The notes: generated by a model from the letters alone, not told the origin. Shown: positions 8,782-17,257, counted from the stretch's first letter. The stretch: DNA of 64,000 nucleotides from an uncultured Luteitalea sp. (GCA_934541105.1 CAKTDA010000001.1:682001-746000); one strand, 5' to 3'. Made by a program: numbers and translations.

Positions 8782-9765
8782 ATGCTTCCCGACATCTCCA
8801 TCCGCCAACTGGAGTATCTCGTCGCCGTGGACGAGGCGCCGACGTGGGCGCGTGCCGCCGCAGCGGTCGGCGTGAGCCCCTCGGCGTTGTCGCAGGGTCT
8901 CGCGGAACTCGAACGCCGGCTCGGCGTCGTGCTCTTCGACCGCGAGAGCCGCCGGCGCCAGCTGCGTGCGTCGGCCCTGCCCGTCGTGGCGCATGCACGT
9001 CAGGTGCTCGGACTCACGGCCGATCTCGCCCGCTGGGCCGACCGTCTCCGGCGTGGCGGCGCGGGGCGGGTGCGGCTCGGCATGATCGACGCGGCGGCCG
9101 TCGTGCACTTTCCCGATCGCCTCCAGGCCTTCCGGACGACCCATCGGGACATCGACCTGCACGTGCGCGTGGCGCCGTCAGGGGCCCTGCTCAAGCTGCT
9201 GGCGGCCGGCCACCTCGATGTCGCCGTGTGCGTGGAGCCGCCGCGGCCGGTTGCCGGCATCGAGGTGCGGGCACTGCTCGTCGAGCCGATTGCGGTGTAT
9301 CCGCCGCCGGGCCGGCCTGTCGGTACGCCGGCGACGTGGGGGCCGTGGGTGCTGTATCCCGCGGGCTCGCACACGCGTCAGGTGGTGGTTGCGGAACTGC
9401 GGCGCCTCGGCGCACCGATCGACGTCGTGGCCGAGAGCCACCAGCCCGAGGTCCTGCGCGAGATGGTGCGGCTCGGCGCGGGCTGGACGGTGCTGCCGCG
9501 GACGCAGGCCGAGGACGGGCCGCGCGGCCTCGCACGGGGGCGCCCGCTCACCACGCGTCGCCTCGTCGTGGCGACCCGGGAGAGCGCGGTGCGGGATCCG
9601 GCCGTGGACCTGCTCGTGCGGCAACTCGATGCCGGGGCCGGCAGGACGACCCGACCGGGACGCGCGCGTCAGCGGGCGTCGACCGAGCCGGACGAGACCG
9701 GCGGCTACGTCTCGGCTGCGAAGCCCGCGTCGCCGGTGAAGACGGGTAAGCGGACTGCCGGTTAG
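8782..9765 (+). CDS. LysR-family transcriptional regulator
   Basis: 327 residues. The winged helix-turn-helix is at residues 5-64 (ISIRQLEYLVAVDEAPTWARAA, then GVSPSALSQGLAELERRLG), followed by the linker helix and a two-lobe effector domain from about residue 90 (GRVRLGMIDAAAVVHFP). The start at ATG 8782 is set by homology to the LysR N-terminus; TATCAT lies 6 nt upstream. It is divergent from ino1 and its stop codon is 12 bp from the SSS symporter, so it may regulate either neighbour. The inducer cannot be deduced. Confidence 0.9.
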   Translation: MLPDISIRQLEYLVAVDEAPTWARAAAAVGVSPSALSQGLAELERRLGVVLFDRESRRRQLRASALPVVAHARQVLGLTADLARWADRLRRGGAGRVRLGMIDAAAVVHFPDRLQAFRTTHRDIDLHVRVAPSGALLKLLAAGHLDVAVCVEPPRPVAGIEVRALLVEPIAVYPPPGRPVGTPATWGPWVLYPAGSHTRQVVVAELRRLGAPIDVVAESHQPEVLREMVRLGAGWTVLPRTQAEDGPRGLARGRPLTTRRLVVATRESAVRDPAVDLLVRQLDAGAGRTTRPGRARQRASTEPDETGGYVSAAKPASPVKTGKRTAG

Positions 9766-9777
9766 AATACGCGCCTC
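9763..9777 (+). promoter_or_regulatory. Likely leaderless -10 box for the SSS symporter
   Basis: TAGAAT at 9763-9768 overlaps the lysR stop codon and lies 9 nt before ATG 9778. There is no Shine-Dalgarno in the spacer (ACGCGCCTC). No good -35 is visible. Confidence 0.45.
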
Positions 9778-11541
9778 ATGACAGGCCTCGACTGGCTCGT
9801 GGTACTCGTGTACTTCGCCGGCCTTGCGGGCATCACCTGGTGGGTGATGGCGCAGAGCCGCGATACGGCCGACGACTACTTCCTCGCGGGCCGCAACCTG
9901 GGCTGGTTCGTCGTGGGCGCGTCGATCTTCGCGTCCAACATCGGCTCCGAGCACGTCGTCGGCCTCGCCGGCTCGGGGGCGACGAGCGGCGTGGCGCTGG
10001 CGCACTACGAACTGCACGCCTGGTGCCTGCTCGTGCTCGGCTGGGTGCTGGTGCCGTTCTACATGCGGTCGCGCGTGTACACGATGCCGGAGTTCCTCGA
10101 GCGGAGGTTCTCGCCCACCGCACGGTGGGTGCTCTCGCTGATCTCGCTCGTCGCGTACGTGCTCACGAAGATGGCGGTCGGCATCTTCGCCGGTGGCGTC
10201 GTCTTCGGCACTCTCCTGCCGGAGGTGCAGGTGCAGGTCGCCGGCACCGTGCTCAACAGCTTCTGGATCGGCTCGGTGGCGGTCGTCCTGCTGACCGGCC
10301 TCTACACGGTCGTTGGCGGCATGCGGGCCGTGGCCTACACCGAGGCCGTGCAGACGCTGGTGCTCCTAGCCGGCTCGCTCCTGCTCACGATCTACGGGCT
10401 GCGGGAGATTGGCGGCTGGGGCGCGCTTCGGGAAGCGCTCGGCCCGGAGATGTTCAACTTGTGGCGCCCGCTCGTTCCTGCCGGTGTCGATGGCACCTGG
10501 GCGCCGGTGAAGGAAGCCGGCCGCATGGCCTGGTACTTCAACGGCAACTACCCGTGGCTCGGCATGCTCTTCTGCGCGCCGATCATCGGCCTCTGGTATT
10601 GGTGCACGGATCAGTACATCGTGCAGCGCACGCTCGGCGCCCCGAACGAGCGCGAGGCGCGGCGCGGCACCATCTTCGCCGCGTTCCTCAAGCTGATGCC
10701 GGTGTTCCTCTTCATCGTGCCCGGCATGATCGCGCTGGCCCTCGCGCAGACCGGGCGCGTGGCGGGTCTCGCATCGCTCATCGGCCCCGACGGCCAGGTG
10801 GTGACCGAGGCGGCACAGGGCGCGTTCCCGCTGATGGTGCAGCACGTGCTGCCGTCAGGCGTGCGCGGGCTCGTGGTTGCCGGCCTGCTCGCCGCGCTCA
10901 TGAGCTCGCTCGCCGGCGCGTTCAACGCCTGCTCGACGCTCTTCACCATGGACTTCTACTCGCAGCTGCGGCCGCGTGCGTCGCAGGCACAGCTCGTGTG
11001 GGTGGGCCGCGTCGCGACGGTGGTGATGGTGCTGATCGCCCTGCTGTGGATTCCCGTGATCCAGGGTGCGCGCGGGCTCTACGAGTACCTCCAGGGCGTG
11101 CAGGGCTACCTCGCCCCGCCGATTGCCGCCGTGTTCTTCTTCGGCGTGTTCAACAAGCGCCTGAACGCGAAGGGCTGCCTCGCCGCACTGACGGTCGGCT
11201 TCGCGCTCGGCGTGTTCCGGCTCGCCGTCGATACGCCGGTGAGCCTCGGCCTCGAGGGGTACGCCGGCGGCTACGCACCAGGCACGCTGCTCTGGATCGT
11301 CAACAACATCTACTTCCAGTACTACAGCCTCCTGATCTTCCTCGTCGCCACCGGCGTCCTGTTCGTGGTCAGTTACGCAACCGAGGCGCCCGACCCGGCC
11401 CGCCTGCGCGACCTCACGTTCCAGACGATGACCGAGGACCTTCGACGCGAGTCGCGCGCGAGCTGGACGCGCGCCGACGTGATCAACTCGGGCATCGTGC
11501 TCGCGCTGATCATCGGCGCGTACGTCTACTTCAGCGGCTGA
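9778..11541 (+). CDS. Sodium:solute symporter (SSS/SGLT family)
   Basis: 587 residues with about 13-14 hydrophobic segments across the whole length. The N-terminus has the SSS signatures DYFLAGRNLGWFVVGAS and NIGSEHVVGLAGSGA, close to the sugar-type (SGLT) branch, and the helix-5 region reads YTVVGGMRAVAYTEAVQ. It imports a solute with Na+; a sugar or inositol is a fair guess because the divergent neighbour is inositol-phosphate synthase, but the substrate is not determined. The gene is 12 bp after lysR and appears to have its own -10 box just before the ATG. The stop is followed by a stem-loop. Confidence 0.92.
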   Translation: MTGLDWLVVLVYFAGLAGITWWVMAQSRDTADDYFLAGRNLGWFVVGASIFASNIGSEHVVGLAGSGATSGVALAHYELHAWCLLVLGWVLVPFYMRSRVYTMPEFLERRFSPTARWVLSLISLVAYVLTKMAVGIFAGGVVFGTLLPEVQVQVAGTVLNSFWIGSVAVVLLTGLYTVVGGMRAVAYTEAVQTLVLLAGSLLLTIYGLREIGGWGALREALGPEMFNLWRPLVPAGVDGTWAPVKEAGRMAWYFNGNYPWLGMLFCAPIIGLWYWCTDQYIVQRTLGAPNEREARRGTIFAAFLKLMPVFLFIVPGMIALALAQTGRVAGLASLIGPDGQVVTEAAQGAFPLMVQHVLPSGVRGLVVAGLLAALMSSLAGAFNACSTLFTMDFYSQLRPRASQAQLVWVGRVATVVMVLIALLWIPVIQGARGLYEYLQGVQGYLAPPIAAVFFFGVFNKRLNAKGCLAALTVGFALGVFRLAVDTPVSLGLEGYAGGYAPGTLLWIVNNIYFQYYSLLIFLVATGVLFVVSYATEAPDPARLRDLTFQTMTEDLRRESRASWTRADVINSGIVLALIIGAYVYFSG

Positions 11542-11542
11542 C

Positions 11543-11561
11543 CCGGCGGCGTGAGCGCCGG
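11543..11561. terminator. Stem-loop after the symporter gene
   Basis: CCGGCG and CGCCGG arms (6 bp) with a 7-nt loop begin directly after the stop codon, between convergent genes. No U-tract. Confidence 0.45.
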
Positions 11562-11599
11562 CCCGGAGGTCGGCGCCACGGTCGCGACGTCGGCCCCGC

Positions 11600-12229
11600 C
11601 TACTGGCCCGGTGCGCGGTAGGCGTCGCAGGACACCGACGGGTGCCAGTTCACGAAGCTGCCGTTCGGGTTGTCCTTCCATGCCCAGACGTGCAGCGTGT
11701 AGAACGCCGGCAGCCCGTAGCGATTCGGGCTCTCGAACAGGTGCATCAGCTGCCCCATCAACCGGGGTGTGTCCACGTTGGCCTCGTGCCAGCCGTCCTT
11801 GAACACCAGGTAGTCGGCGCCCACGAGGCGCAGCCGGCCATTCGGCAGGGGCTCGTAGATGACGATCTCCGGTCGCGCCGGATCGAGCTGGCCGTCGAGG
11901 ACGAGCGGCAGGTTCACGTAGTGGAGCCCCATCGCGCCCCATTCGGGGCCGCTGACGCAGCCGAACATCAGCGTGTAACCGTCCGCTTCCGCGACGGCGA
12001 CGTCACGGTACTTCTCGGTGGCGGCGCGGACGGCGCGCACCAGCGGGATGACGCCGGGGCGTCGATCGCCATCCGGCTCGTGGTCGTGATCGGGCGTGCC
12101 GATCGCGGGACGAGCGCCCGCCGTGGCCCGCGGTTGTGCCGACAGCCCGCGGTCGACCGCGAGGATGCCGATGCCCGTGGCGAGCAGCGCCGCCAGCAGG
12201 CGCGCCTGCGTGAATCGTGACGTGTCCAT
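11600..12229 (-). CDS. Conserved secreted protein of unknown function
   Basis: ATG 12229 is preceded by GAGGGGGCTTC, a good ribosome site; the longer upstream frame has none. The 209-residue product has a signal peptide (RLLAALLATGIGILAVDRGLSA). The mature part has motifs that recur in a widespread uncharacterised family: KYRDVAVAEADGYTLMFGCV, GAMGLHYVN, PEIVIYEPLPNGRLRLVGADY and a C-terminal FVNWHPSVSCDAY. Conserved His, Trp and Cys near the end could bind metal, but no catalytic role is known to me. It diverges from the hydrolase-LuxR gene across 142 bp, in which I see no clear promoter. Confidence 0.75.
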   Translation of the reverse strand: MDTSRFTQARLLAALLATGIGILAVDRGLSAQPRATAGARPAIGTPDHDHEPDGDRRPGVIPLVRAVRAATEKYRDVAVAEADGYTLMFGCVSGPEWGAMGLHYVNLPLVLDGQLDPARPEIVIYEPLPNGRLRLVGADYLVFKDGWHEANVDTPRLMGQLMHLFESPNRYGLPAFYTLHVWAWKDNPNGSFVNWHPSVSCDAYRAPGQ

Positions 12230-12371
12230 GAAGCCCCCTCCCAGGTTCGCGCGGCTGCCGCGGCAGTCTGCCGGGGCGCCCCGCACGGACAAGCGTGTCT
12301 CCCGCCGGCATCGCGCACCATCCGCGCATCGTCCCGATTCGGCTGGCGCGCCGGTGCATGGCGTGAGACAA

Positions 12372-13475
12372 ATGTCCCGACCACCCACGACCGTTCACAT
12401 GAGCTCCCTGGACAGGCCGCGCCAGCGCGTTCGCTACGCCACCGCGTCAGACGGCATCCGCCTGGCCTGGGCCGAGGCGGGGACGGGCCCCTGCGTGGTG
12501 AAGGCGGCCAACTGGCTGACGCACCTGGAGTACGAGTGGCACAGTCCGGTGTGGCAGCACTGGCTCCACTTCTACGGGACGCACTACCGGTTCATCCGCT
12601 ACGACGAGCGGGGCTGCGGCATGAGCGACTGGCAGTGCGGCCGGATGGGCGTCGAGCAGTGGACCGACGATCTCGAGACGGTGATCGAGGCGAGCGGGGT
12701 CACCGAACCGGTGACGCTGCTCGGCGTCTCGCAGGGCGCGAGCACCTGCATTGCCTACGCCCTCCGCCATCCCGACCGCGTCGCGAGCCTTGTCCTCTAC
12801 GGCGGGTACGCGCGCGGGGTCCTGTGCCGGGGTGACGAGGCAGCCGCGAGGACCTACGGTGCCATCACGGAACTGATACGACTCGCCTGGGGGAGCGACA
12901 ACCCGACGTTCCGGCAGGTGTTCACCTCGCGTTTCGTCCCCGGCGCCACACCGGAACAGTTGCGGTGGTTCAACGACCTCTGCCTCAAGACGACGTCGGG
13001 CGAGCGTGCGGCGACGCTCCTCGACGCGCGCGCCGACATCGACGTCACGCCGCTCCTCGATCGGGTACGCGTACCGACCCTCGTCGTGCACGCCCGCGAC
13101 GACGCCGTCGTCCCGGTGGCGGAGGGGCGCCTGCTGGCGAGCCGGATTGCCGGGGCGGAGTACGTCGAGCTCGACTCCTGCAACCATGTGCTGCTCGAGC
13201 ACGAGCCGGCATGGGCACGGTTCCGCGACGCGATGCTGGCGTTCGTTCCATCGGCGGGGGCGGGGGGCGGCGATGCGTTCGGCGCGCTGTCGGCGCGAGA
13301 GCGCCAGGTGCTGGCGTTGATGTCCGATGGCCTCGGCAACCGCGACATTGCCGAACGCCTGGACATCAGCGAGAAGACCGTCCGCAATCACGCGTCGAAC
13401 CTGTTCGACAAGCTGGGGGTGTGGTCGCGCGCGCAGGCGATCGTGTTCGCCCGCGATCACGGGTTCCGCCCGTGA
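12372..13475 (+). CDS. Alpha/beta-hydrolase fused to a LuxR-type DNA-binding domain
   Basis: 367 residues. Residues 18-295 form an alpha/beta-hydrolase with all three catalytic residues in place: Ser120 in GVSQG, Asp243 or Asp244 in HARDD, and His272 in SCNHV. Residues 303-367 form a complete GerE/LuxR helix-turn-helix (FGALSARERQVLALMSDG, AERLDISEKTVRNHASNL). This architecture is known but rare; the hydrolase part may act as a ligand sensor or may cleave a signal. No target is evident, though the divergent secreted-protein gene and downstream DUF1080 gene are neighbours. The start could also be ATG 12399; neither has a convincing ribosome site. Confidence 0.87.
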   Translation: MSRPPTTVHMSSLDRPRQRVRYATASDGIRLAWAEAGTGPCVVKAANWLTHLEYEWHSPVWQHWLHFYGTHYRFIRYDERGCGMSDWQCGRMGVEQWTDDLETVIEASGVTEPVTLLGVSQGASTCIAYALRHPDRVASLVLYGGYARGVLCRGDEAAARTYGAITELIRLAWGSDNPTFRQVFTSRFVPGATPEQLRWFNDLCLKTTSGERAATLLDARADIDVTPLLDRVRVPTLVVHARDDAVVPVAEGRLLASRIAGAEYVELDSCNHVLLEHEPAWARFRDAMLAFVPSAGAGGGDAFGALSARERQVLALMSDGLGNRDIAERLDISEKTVRNHASNLFDKLGVWSRAQAIVFARDHGFRP

Positions 13476-13492
13476 GCCGTCGTCGTGTCATC

Positions 13493-14368
13493 ATGCCGGC
13501 CATGCCGCATCGACTCGCGCTCGGCTGTCTCGTCGCGGCGCTTGCCGTGGCCACGATCACGGCCGCGTCTCCGGACACATGGCGCCTCGCCGCCGCGGGC
13601 GACTGGCGCACGCTGTTCAACGGACGCGACCTCTCCGGGTGGGTCGTGAAGCTCGCCCACCATGAGGTCGGCGACAACCACGCCGACACGTTCCGTGTCG
13701 TCGATGGCGCGATTGCCGTTCGCTACGACCGCTACGGCAACGACTTCGGCGCGCGATTCGGGCACCTGTTCTACGAGGAGCCGTTCTCTCACTACGTGCT
13801 GTCGCTCGATTACCGGATTCAGGGGCCGCAGCAGCCCGGTGGGCCAGGCTATGCACGGCTGAACAGCGGCGTGATGGTGCACAGCCAGTCACCCCGGTCG
13901 ATCCTGAAGGATCAGGACTGGCCGATTTCGGTGGAGGCGCAGTTCCTGGCGGGCAACCAGACGACGATGAACGTCTGCACGCCGGGCACCGACATCTTCA
14001 TGAAGGGCGCGCTCGTCAAGGCGCACTGCACCAACTCGTCGTCGCGCCGCTACGTCGAAGACGGCGGCTGGGTGTCGGTGCAGGTGGAAGTGCTCGGCGG
14101 GGAACGCGTGCGGCACTACATCGACGAGCAGCTCGTGCTCGAGTACGAGCGGCCGACGATTGGCGGCGGCGTCGCCACCCGGTACGACCCGGCGATCAAG
14201 GTGGACGGGCGGTTGCTGACCTCGGGCTACATCGGGCTGCAGGCCGAGAGCCAGCCGGTGGAGTTCCGCAACATCCGGCTCCTGGACCTCACCGGCTGCA
14301 TGGACCCCACCGCCCCCGGCTACCGGCCGTACGTCGTCAATCGCGACGACACGCGGTGCCGGCGCTGA
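13493..14368 (+). CDS. Secreted DUF1080 / 3-keto-disaccharide hydrolase-like protein
   Basis: 291 residues with a signal peptide (PHRLALGCLVAALAVATITAA). GDWRTLFNGRDLSGWVVK is the classic entry to the DUF1080 lamin-G-like jelly-roll fold, and later strands SGVMVHSQSP, GYIGLQAESQPVEFRNIRL close it. The family includes hydrolases of 3-keto-glycosides and acts with exported Gfo/Idh dehydrogenases in other bacteria, which fits the many such enzymes in this window. The start is ATG 13493 or 13502; neither has a Shine-Dalgarno. It lies 17 bp after the LuxR fusion gene and may be co-transcribed with it. Confidence 0.83.
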   Translation: MPAMPHRLALGCLVAALAVATITAASPDTWRLAAAGDWRTLFNGRDLSGWVVKLAHHEVGDNHADTFRVVDGAIAVRYDRYGNDFGARFGHLFYEEPFSHYVLSLDYRIQGPQQPGGPGYARLNSGVMVHSQSPRSILKDQDWPISVEAQFLAGNQTTMNVCTPGTDIFMKGALVKAHCTNSSSRRYVEDGGWVSVQVEVLGGERVRHYIDEQLVLEYERPTIGGGVATRYDPAIKVDGRLLTSGYIGLQAESQPVEFRNIRLLDLTGCMDPTAPGYRPYVVNRDDTRCRR

Positions 14369-14384
14369 GCGTCGACTCGGCTCC

Positions 14385-14406
14385 GCCCGTCGCATGCAAC
14401 CGACGG
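14385..14406. terminator. Stem-loop between DUF1080 gene and hepT
   Basis: CCCGTCG / CGACGGG, 7-bp perfect arms with an 8-nt loop, between convergent genes. No U-tract. Confidence 0.55.
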
Positions 14407-14446
14407 GCCCGCCGCTGCCGTCGCAGCCCGGGCGACCCACCGCGCG

Positions 14447-14854
14447 TCAGAGCCGCCGGCTGACCACCGCGACGAACTGCAGCAGATCGTCAAGCCGGTG
14501 GCGGACGATGTCTTCGACAACGGCGAGATCGACATCGTCGTAGCCGTGGACCAGAACGTTGCGGAAGCCGGCCATGCGCGAAAGCTGACCGGCCAGGCCG
14601 TCATCGAGCCAGCCCGCGCGGGCGAGCAGGTCGAACAGATGCCGGTTCGTCTGCGGCTCGCCGAGCGATTCGTCCGACACGATGTGCGAGGCCACGTCGA
14701 GCGCGGCCTGCATCGCGAGCTGCAATGTGTGTGCGACGAAGCGTTCCTCACGCACGTCGTGCCGCAACAAGTCGAGCCTGGCCAGGCGCCGGAGGTCGGA
14801 CACGGCCGAGACGATGGCGGCCAGCTTCTTCTCGACGAGCGGGCGATCCGTCAT
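14447..14854 (-). CDS. hepT: HepT-like ribonuclease toxin
   Basis: 135 residues, all-helical in appearance. The HEPN active-site motif RX4HXY is exact at residues 98-105 (RNVLVHGY). HepT is an RNA-cutting toxin that is silenced when the partner MntA adds AMP groups to the tyrosine of this motif. The ATG at 14854 overlaps the end of mntA by 4 nt (ATGA), the usual coupling in this module. It has no obvious defects, so the toxin is predicted active. Confidence 0.9.
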   Translation of the reverse strand: MTDRPLVEKKLAAIVSAVSDLRRLARLDLLRHDVREERFVAHTLQLAMQAALDVASHIVSDESLGEPQTNRHLFDLLARAGWLDDGLAGQLSRMAGFRNVLVHGYDDVDLAVVEDIVRHRLDDLLQFVAVVSRRL

Positions 14855-15267
14855 GATGCCGTCACGGCCCGTTGGACGGCACGTTGCCGATAGCGCACCA
14901 GAAACGGCTCGAGATCGAAGAACAGGTTGCGCGTGCGCACCTCGAACCGCAGCCTGGCGCTCCGGTCGCGCTCGAGGACGACGACGCCATCACGGATCAC
15001 GCGGTGAGCCAGGTCGGGCGGTGCGCCGTTCAAGATGACCACCTGCACCGGAACGCCGATGTGTCGTTCGAGCGCGGCCTCGTAATCGAGCAACCGCCCC
15101 TCGAGTGTCGATGCCGGCGCCTGCGCGAGGAGCACACCCAGATCGACGTCGCTCGCCGGCGAGGCCGTCCCGCGCGCCACGCTCCCGAACACGTAGGCGA
15201 CAGCGACCTCAGCCGGGGCCTGAGCGAGCAGGCCCCGCAGGCGATCGATCGTCGGCATGGCCGTCAT
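14851..15267 (-). CDS. mntA: MntA-like adenylyltransferase antitoxin
   Basis: 138 residues in the minimal nucleotidyltransferase family. The GSX10DXD motif is exact at residues 28-42 (GSVARGTASPASDVD), giving the two metal-binding aspartates. It is expected to AMPylate and so neutralise HepT. ATG 15267 is preferred: TATACT at 15275-15280 is 7 nt upstream, implying a leaderless start. GTG 15288 and ATG 15258 are alternatives. It is the first gene of the pair, just downstream of two tRNA genes on the same strand and a tandem repeat. Confidence 0.88.
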   Translation of the reverse strand: MTAMPTIDRLRGLLAQAPAEVAVAYVFGSVARGTASPASDVDLGVLLAQAPASTLEGRLLDYEAALERHIGVPVQVVILNGAPPDLAHRVIRDGVVVLERDRSARLRFEVRTRNLFFDLEPFLVRYRQRAVQRAVTAS

Positions 15268-15280
15268 GGGGTGAAGTATA
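15268..15280 (-). promoter_or_regulatory. Likely leaderless -10 box for mntA-hepT
   Basis: TATACT (15275-15280, minus strand) followed by 7 nt (TTCACCC) and ATG 15267. No Shine-Dalgarno and no convincing -35. Confidence 0.45.
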
Positions 15281-15333
15281 GCGAGCACTCACTGCCCTGA
15301 CGCGCGGCGCCGCGAGCGAACGAGCGTCTTCGC

Positions 15334-15424
15334 GTGAATGGCTTGCAACCGAAGCCGCGAGCGACGCGAGCGTTTGGCGTGAATGGCCTGCCAACCGAAG
15401 CCGCGAGCGAAGCGAGCGTTTGGC
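15334..15424. repeat. Tandem 45/46-bp repeat beside tRNA-Cys
   Basis: Two nearly identical units, 15334-15378 and 15379-15424, both starting GTGAATGGC and ending GAGCGTTTGGC; they differ at about three positions. A partial third copy (CCGCGAGCGAACGAGCG) precedes them near 15310. Each unit contains the direct repeat GCGAGCG-AA-GCGAGCG. It fills the 142-bp gap between mntA and the 3' end of tRNA-Cys. No coding sense is likely. Confidence 0.8.
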
Positions 15425-15430
15425 GTAGGT

Positions 15431-15504
<74 letters not shown>

Positions 15505-15543
15505 AGCCTGAGGTGGGAGCGCTCGGTCAGGTGAGGCGGAGTT

Positions 15544-15618
15544 TGGAGCGGGAAACGGGATTCGAACCCGCGACTTCGACCTTGGCAAGGTCGCACTCTA
15601 CCACTGAGTTATTCCCGC
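15544..15618 (-). tRNA. tRNA-Gly (GCC)
   Basis: Acceptor GCGGGAA (15612-15618) pairs with TTCCCGC, followed by U and an encoded CCA (15544-15546). Anticodon loop TTGCCAA with GCC at 15584-15586; T-arm GGGTTCGAATCCC. It lies 39 bp from tRNA-Cys on the same strand, so the two are probably one transcript. Confidence 0.96.
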
Positions 15619-15699
15619 TCATGCCGAGCGAAACCGACCCCGAAGTGTAGCACACGAAAGCCACCTCGACGCAACCCCCGCGACGGCGCATCGGAGGCG

Positions 15700-16155
15700 T
15701 CAGGGGGCGTCGAAGGCGCTGCGGAAAACCTCGGCGCGTGCAACATCGCCGTCCGGCCAGTCCACCGCCACGACGTCGAACCGGCACGGCAGGTGCTCGA
15801 GGCGCCCGCGAGCCAGGAACGCCTCGGCCACGCGGACGATCGTCCGCTGCTTGCGCCACGTCACCGCCTCCGCACCGCCGCCGTATGCCCCGCTGCGGCG
15901 CGTCTTCACCTCGACGAACACGATCGTGTCGGCGTCGCGCGCGACGATGTCGATCTCGCCGCGTGGGGTGCGGAACCGCCTCGCGAGAATCACGTAGCCG
16001 CGGTCGACGAGCGCGGCGCACGCCGCCGACTCGCCATCGCGCCCGAGGACCTGCCGCGGATCCACCGGCGGCGCCGGGACCGACGACGACGACTGCTGCC
16101 TTGCCCGGGAGAGCATGTCCGGGTGCGTTGCAGGATGCTTACCATCGTGCGCCAC
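15700..16155 (-). CDS. yraN: YraN/UPF0102 family endonuclease-like protein
   Basis: 151 residues from GTG 16155 (GGGG overlaps the start; ATG 16116 is an alternative that drops a low-complexity N-terminus). The PD-(D/E)XK-type nuclease core is clear: Glu42 in GRDGESAACAAL, GEIDIVARD at 66-74 and the EVK of FVEVKTRRSGAYGG at 82-84. Homologues are about 120 residues, so the first 30 are an extension or a misplaced start. The molecular role of YraN proteins is not well settled. Upstream of the tRNA pair on the same strand. Confidence 0.87.
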   Translation of the reverse strand: MAHDGKHPATHPDMLSRARQQSSSSVPAPPVDPRQVLGRDGESAACAALVDRGYVILARRFRTPRGEIDIVARDADTIVFVEVKTRRSGAYGGGAEAVTWRKQRTIVRVAEAFLARGRLEHLPCRFDVVAVDWPDGDVARAEVFRSAFDAP

Positions 16156-16262
16156 CCCCTTCTGCGCCCGTTGCGCCCGGACAGCCAGACGACGCGATGC
16201 AGGAAGTGCGATCCGCGCGCCGCGGCCCGTGGCAGGAACTCACACGCCGGACCCGCGCCTCC

Positions 16263-17189
16263 TCACGCCTCGCGTGCGGCAGCACTCATTCCGGCCATCT
16301 GGCGGAACATGCCGCGGAAGTACTTCAGCACGCGGACGCCGTCGCACGACGTCTCACCGAGTTCGGCAAAGCAGTAGCCGTCGAACCGCATCGCCTGCAG
16401 GAGCCCGATCAGCCGCTGCCACGGATAGCGCTCGTTGTACAGGTCGCTCATGTGAACCTGGCCGATCCGATCCCGCAGCCGCGCGAAGTTGGCTTCGAGG
16501 CCGCCGTCCATCAGGTCGGTCGGGTTCGAGTTCCAGCAGATCCACGCGCCGGGATGTCGGTCGGCGTGGTCCAGCATCTTCACGACGCGGGGGATGCGCT
16601 GCGTCTCGGCGCCATGCACCTCCAGCTGGATGCGGACGCCGGCATCGTGCGCCGCCTGGCCGCACTCCTTCAGGGCCTTGCCGATCTGCTCGAGGGTCTG
16701 CTCCTCGGGCACGCCCTTTGGCAGTCCGTTCGGCCGCACCTTGACGCCGGGGCAGCCGAGATCGTGCGCGAGCTGCACCCACTGCTTCGTTTCCTCGATG
16801 TTCCTGCGCAGCACGGCCTGGTCTGCCGCGTGGTACTCGCACGTCGTCCCCAGCCCGCCGATCTTCACCGGCGAGTCCTCGAACCGCTTGCGCACCTCGG
16901 CCCGCTGTGCCGGCGAGAGCGACAGTTCCACGCCGTGCGCGTGGGTCGTCCGCAGTTCGACGGCATCGAGCCCGATCGCGGTCAGGTTTGTGATGATCGT
17001 CGGGACGTCCCAGTCCTTCGCGATGTTGTAGGTGACCGTGCCGATCTTCAACGCGTGCGGCGTGCCGGCAGCGGCCTGGGCCCGCGCCTCGGCGCCGGCA
17101 GGAACGAGGGCCGCGGCCGCGGGCGAGACGAGCCCTGCGGCCAGGAACGCACGGCGCGACGAGGCGCCGCCCGGGAAGGTCTGAGCCAT
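16263..17189 (-). CDS. Sugar phosphate isomerase/epimerase-like TIM-barrel protein, Tat-exported
   Basis: 308 residues. A Tat signal (SSRRAFLAAGLVSPAAAAL) precedes an AP-endonuclease-2-type TIM barrel: KIGTVTYNIAKDW, GLDAVELRTTHAHG, LGCPGVKVRP, GVRIQLEVHGAE, WICWNSNPTD, IGQVHMSDLY, GYCFAELGE. The Glu, Asn/Asp, His and Glu positions that bind metal in xylose-isomerase-like enzymes are present. Periplasmic sugar isomerase or epimerase function is likely, and it fits the exported Gfo/Idh enzymes in this window. ATG 17189 has TAGCAT 8 nt upstream and no Shine-Dalgarno. Confidence 0.86.
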   Translation of the reverse strand: MAQTFPGGASSRRAFLAAGLVSPAAAALVPAGAEARAQAAAGTPHALKIGTVTYNIAKDWDVPTIITNLTAIGLDAVELRTTHAHGVELSLSPAQRAEVRKRFEDSPVKIGGLGTTCEYHAADQAVLRRNIEETKQWVQLAHDLGCPGVKVRPNGLPKGVPEEQTLEQIGKALKECGQAAHDAGVRIQLEVHGAETQRIPRVVKMLDHADRHPGAWICWNSNPTDLMDGGLEANFARLRDRIGQVHMSDLYNERYPWQRLIGLLQAMRFDGYCFAELGETSCDGVRVLKYFRGMFRQMAGMSAAAREA

Positions 17190-17203
17190 GGCCCGGAATG
17201 CTA
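17190..17203 (-). promoter_or_regulatory. Likely leaderless -10 box for the isomerase gene
   Basis: TAGCAT (17198-17203, minus strand) 8 nt before ATG 17189, in the 68-bp gap to the divergent membrane-protein gene. Confidence 0.4.
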
Positions 17204-17257
17204 TCGGATCGTGCAGTACACTGCGACCCACGACGCGGCATTTCGAGGATTCCGACC

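Noticed and set aside
15334..15424. CRISPR array
   Set aside because: The repeat units are directly adjacent with no spacers, and no cas genes are present.
15527..16021. A reading frame ending in NNSVVECDLAKVEVAGSNP
   Set aside because: This is the well-known false translation of a tRNA-Gly gene.
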